From: Sphingopyxis sp. BSN-002 | Lineage (GTDB): Bacteria > Pseudomonadota > Alphaproteobacteria > Sphingomonadales > Sphingomonadaceae | Assembly (NCBI RefSeq): GCF_022024275.1 | Contig: NZ_CP091804.1 | Location: 2,436,501 to 2,500,500 of the forward strand | Length of the DNA stretch: 64,000 nucleotides | Direction of reading: 5' to 3' | Translations under genes and position numbers: made by a program | Notes under the pieces: model-generated | What the model saw: only the letters and a program-made list of their open reading frames with translations | Told to the model about the DNA's origin: nothing | Database searches by the model: none | In this document: piece after piece, positions 63,359-64,000 of the stretch | How positions within the stretch are numbered: the first letter of the stretch is position 1 | How the letters are laid out: each line of letters begins with the position of its first letter

Positions 63359-63455
63359 GTTTCGAACCTGCGGCGACCCGCCGCACAATCTCCCGCATCC
63401 CTTGTCCATCGACGCTCTCCCCTCTGCGGCGTCGACCGAAAAAGGAGCAAGAATC

Positions 63456-63755
63456 ATGAAACAGATGACGATCCTCGCCGTGCTCGGCGCCGCCCTGCTT
63501 TCGCCCGCCGCATTGGCTTCCGAACCCATGCAGCCGCTGCACATCGCGCTGGGCGGGCTCGATCTCACCACTCCGCGCGGGGTGCAGGCCGCGCAGCGGC
63601 GGATCGACCGCGCGGTCGCAGACTATTGCCGCAACGATGTCGAGCATCTGACCATCAAGGCACGCCGGGCGGCGCGCGAATGCCGCGAATCGGTGCGCGG
63701 CGATGCGCTGGCGCAGCTCGCCGACAAGCGGCTGCGGCAGCTGGCCGCGCGGTGA
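63456..63755 (+). CDS. UrcA-family secreted protein
   Basis: A 99-residue protein with signal peptide (TILAVLGAALLSPAALASEP) and the UrcA domain: HIALGGLDLTTPRGVQAAQR, then RIDRAVADYCRNDVEH, a conserved pair of cysteines (DYC, REC) and a Lys/Arg-rich tail. UrcA proteins are small alphaproteobacterial proteins of unknown function, typical of sphingomonads and Caulobacter. AAAGGAG lies 9 bp before ATG 63456. Confidence 0.9.
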   Translation: MKQMTILAVLGAALLSPAALASEPMQPLHIALGGLDLTTPRGVQAAQRRIDRAVADYCRNDVEHLTIKARRAARECRESVRGDALAQLADKRLRQLAAR

Positions 63756-63799
63756 TCGCTCCCGTGGCGCCGCCGCCGGTCCTGGGTTAGCAGGCGGCC

Positions 63800-64000
63800 A
63801 TGGCGGCACTCGACATATTGGACCCGATGATTCGCGGCGGCGCGATCGCGCTGTTCCTGCTGTGGATCGCGATCCTGTGGCGCGATCATCGGGCGGTGCT
63901 GTCGGCGCGCGTCGCGATCGCGATGAATTTCACGATCATCGCCTACCTTGCGGGGAAATCGTTCAGCCACGAAGGGCCGACCGAGTTCCCCTATGTGCTG
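63800..64000 (+). CDS. N-terminal fragment of a membrane protein (cut by window edge)
   Basis: The plus strand is open from ATG 63800 to the end, 67 codons. It starts MAALDILDPMIRGGAIALFL with one hydrophobic helix (GGAIALFLLWIAILW) and a second (AIAMNFTIIAYLAG), then FSHEGPTEFPYVL. The pattern resembles sphingomonad proteins with an N-terminal membrane region before a helix-turn-helix domain, but the identity is not determinable from this piece. Confidence 0.7.
   Translation, partial: MAALDILDPMIRGGAIALFLLWIAILWRDHRAVLSARVAIAMNFTIIAYLAGKSFSHEGPTEFPYVL

Overview
The window is dense, GC-rich (mid-60s percent by eye) chromosomal DNA from an alphaproteobacterium, most likely a sphingomonad close to Sphingopyxis or Sphingomonas. 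Supporting signs are an lptC-lptA pair after an RNase D-like gene, a BamF/DUF3035 lipoprotein behind ileS-lspA, an UrcA-family protein, and sphingomonad-style palindromic intergenic repeats. No rRNA, tRNA, CRISPR array, prophage or intact insertion sequence was seen. Both ends cut genes: an APC permease on the left and an unidentified membrane protein on the right.

Layout. 1-9.3 kb (minus): APC permease, then the envelope pair pbpC / alpha-2-macroglobulin. 9.3-16.6 kb: HIT protein and hisE, ung-TauE-YaiI (translationally coupled), small membrane proteins, OsmC, a 2H phosphoesterase, and a minus-strand run of secreted or oxygenase-like proteins. 16.8-22.9 kb: tandem DUF1801 proteins, a TauD-type dioxygenase, arylamine N-acetyltransferase, a rifampicin ADP-ribosyltransferase (Arr) and small unknowns. 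22.9-25.5 kb: stacked palindromic repeats, a second 2H phosphoesterase and a low-GC islet with an orphan P-loop ATPase, the clearest horizontally acquired piece. 25.5-30.6 kb: thiC under a TPP riboswitch, an Alg9-like GT22 mannosyltransferase and a cytochrome P450, separated by palindromes. 30.6-37.3 kb: several small regulator/target units (HxlR-flavodoxin, an AraC regulator, LysR with a PPOX-VOC-DUF1348 operon) and an OmpV-type porin. 37.3-40.5 kb: dxs and two membrane proteins. 40.5-49.8 kb (minus): a housekeeping run purE-purK-folA-dipeptidase-ribF-GDPD-ileS-lspA-bamF, mostly with 4-bp overlaps. 50-53 kb: diguanylate cyclase, a GDT1-like protein, Dps, and a two-domain cold-shock protein with an RGG-type tail. 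53.4-64 kb: RNase D, lptC, lptA, Atm1-type ABC exporter, LysR/SDR pair, CPA2 antiporter, recQ, UrcA.

Most genes are core metabolism, envelope biogenesis (PbpC, LptC/A, LspA, BamF) and stress handling (OsmC, Dps, cold shock, Atm1, Kef/YbaL). The items most worth a second look are the orphan ATPase islet, a hairpin that buries the ribosome binding site of a Lys/His-rich secreted protein, the RGG-tailed double cold-shock protein, the Arr/NAT neighbourhood, the eukaryote-like GT22 enzyme, and a GDT1 homologue that lacks the family's acidic signature residues. All calls come from reading the sequence; no database search was run.
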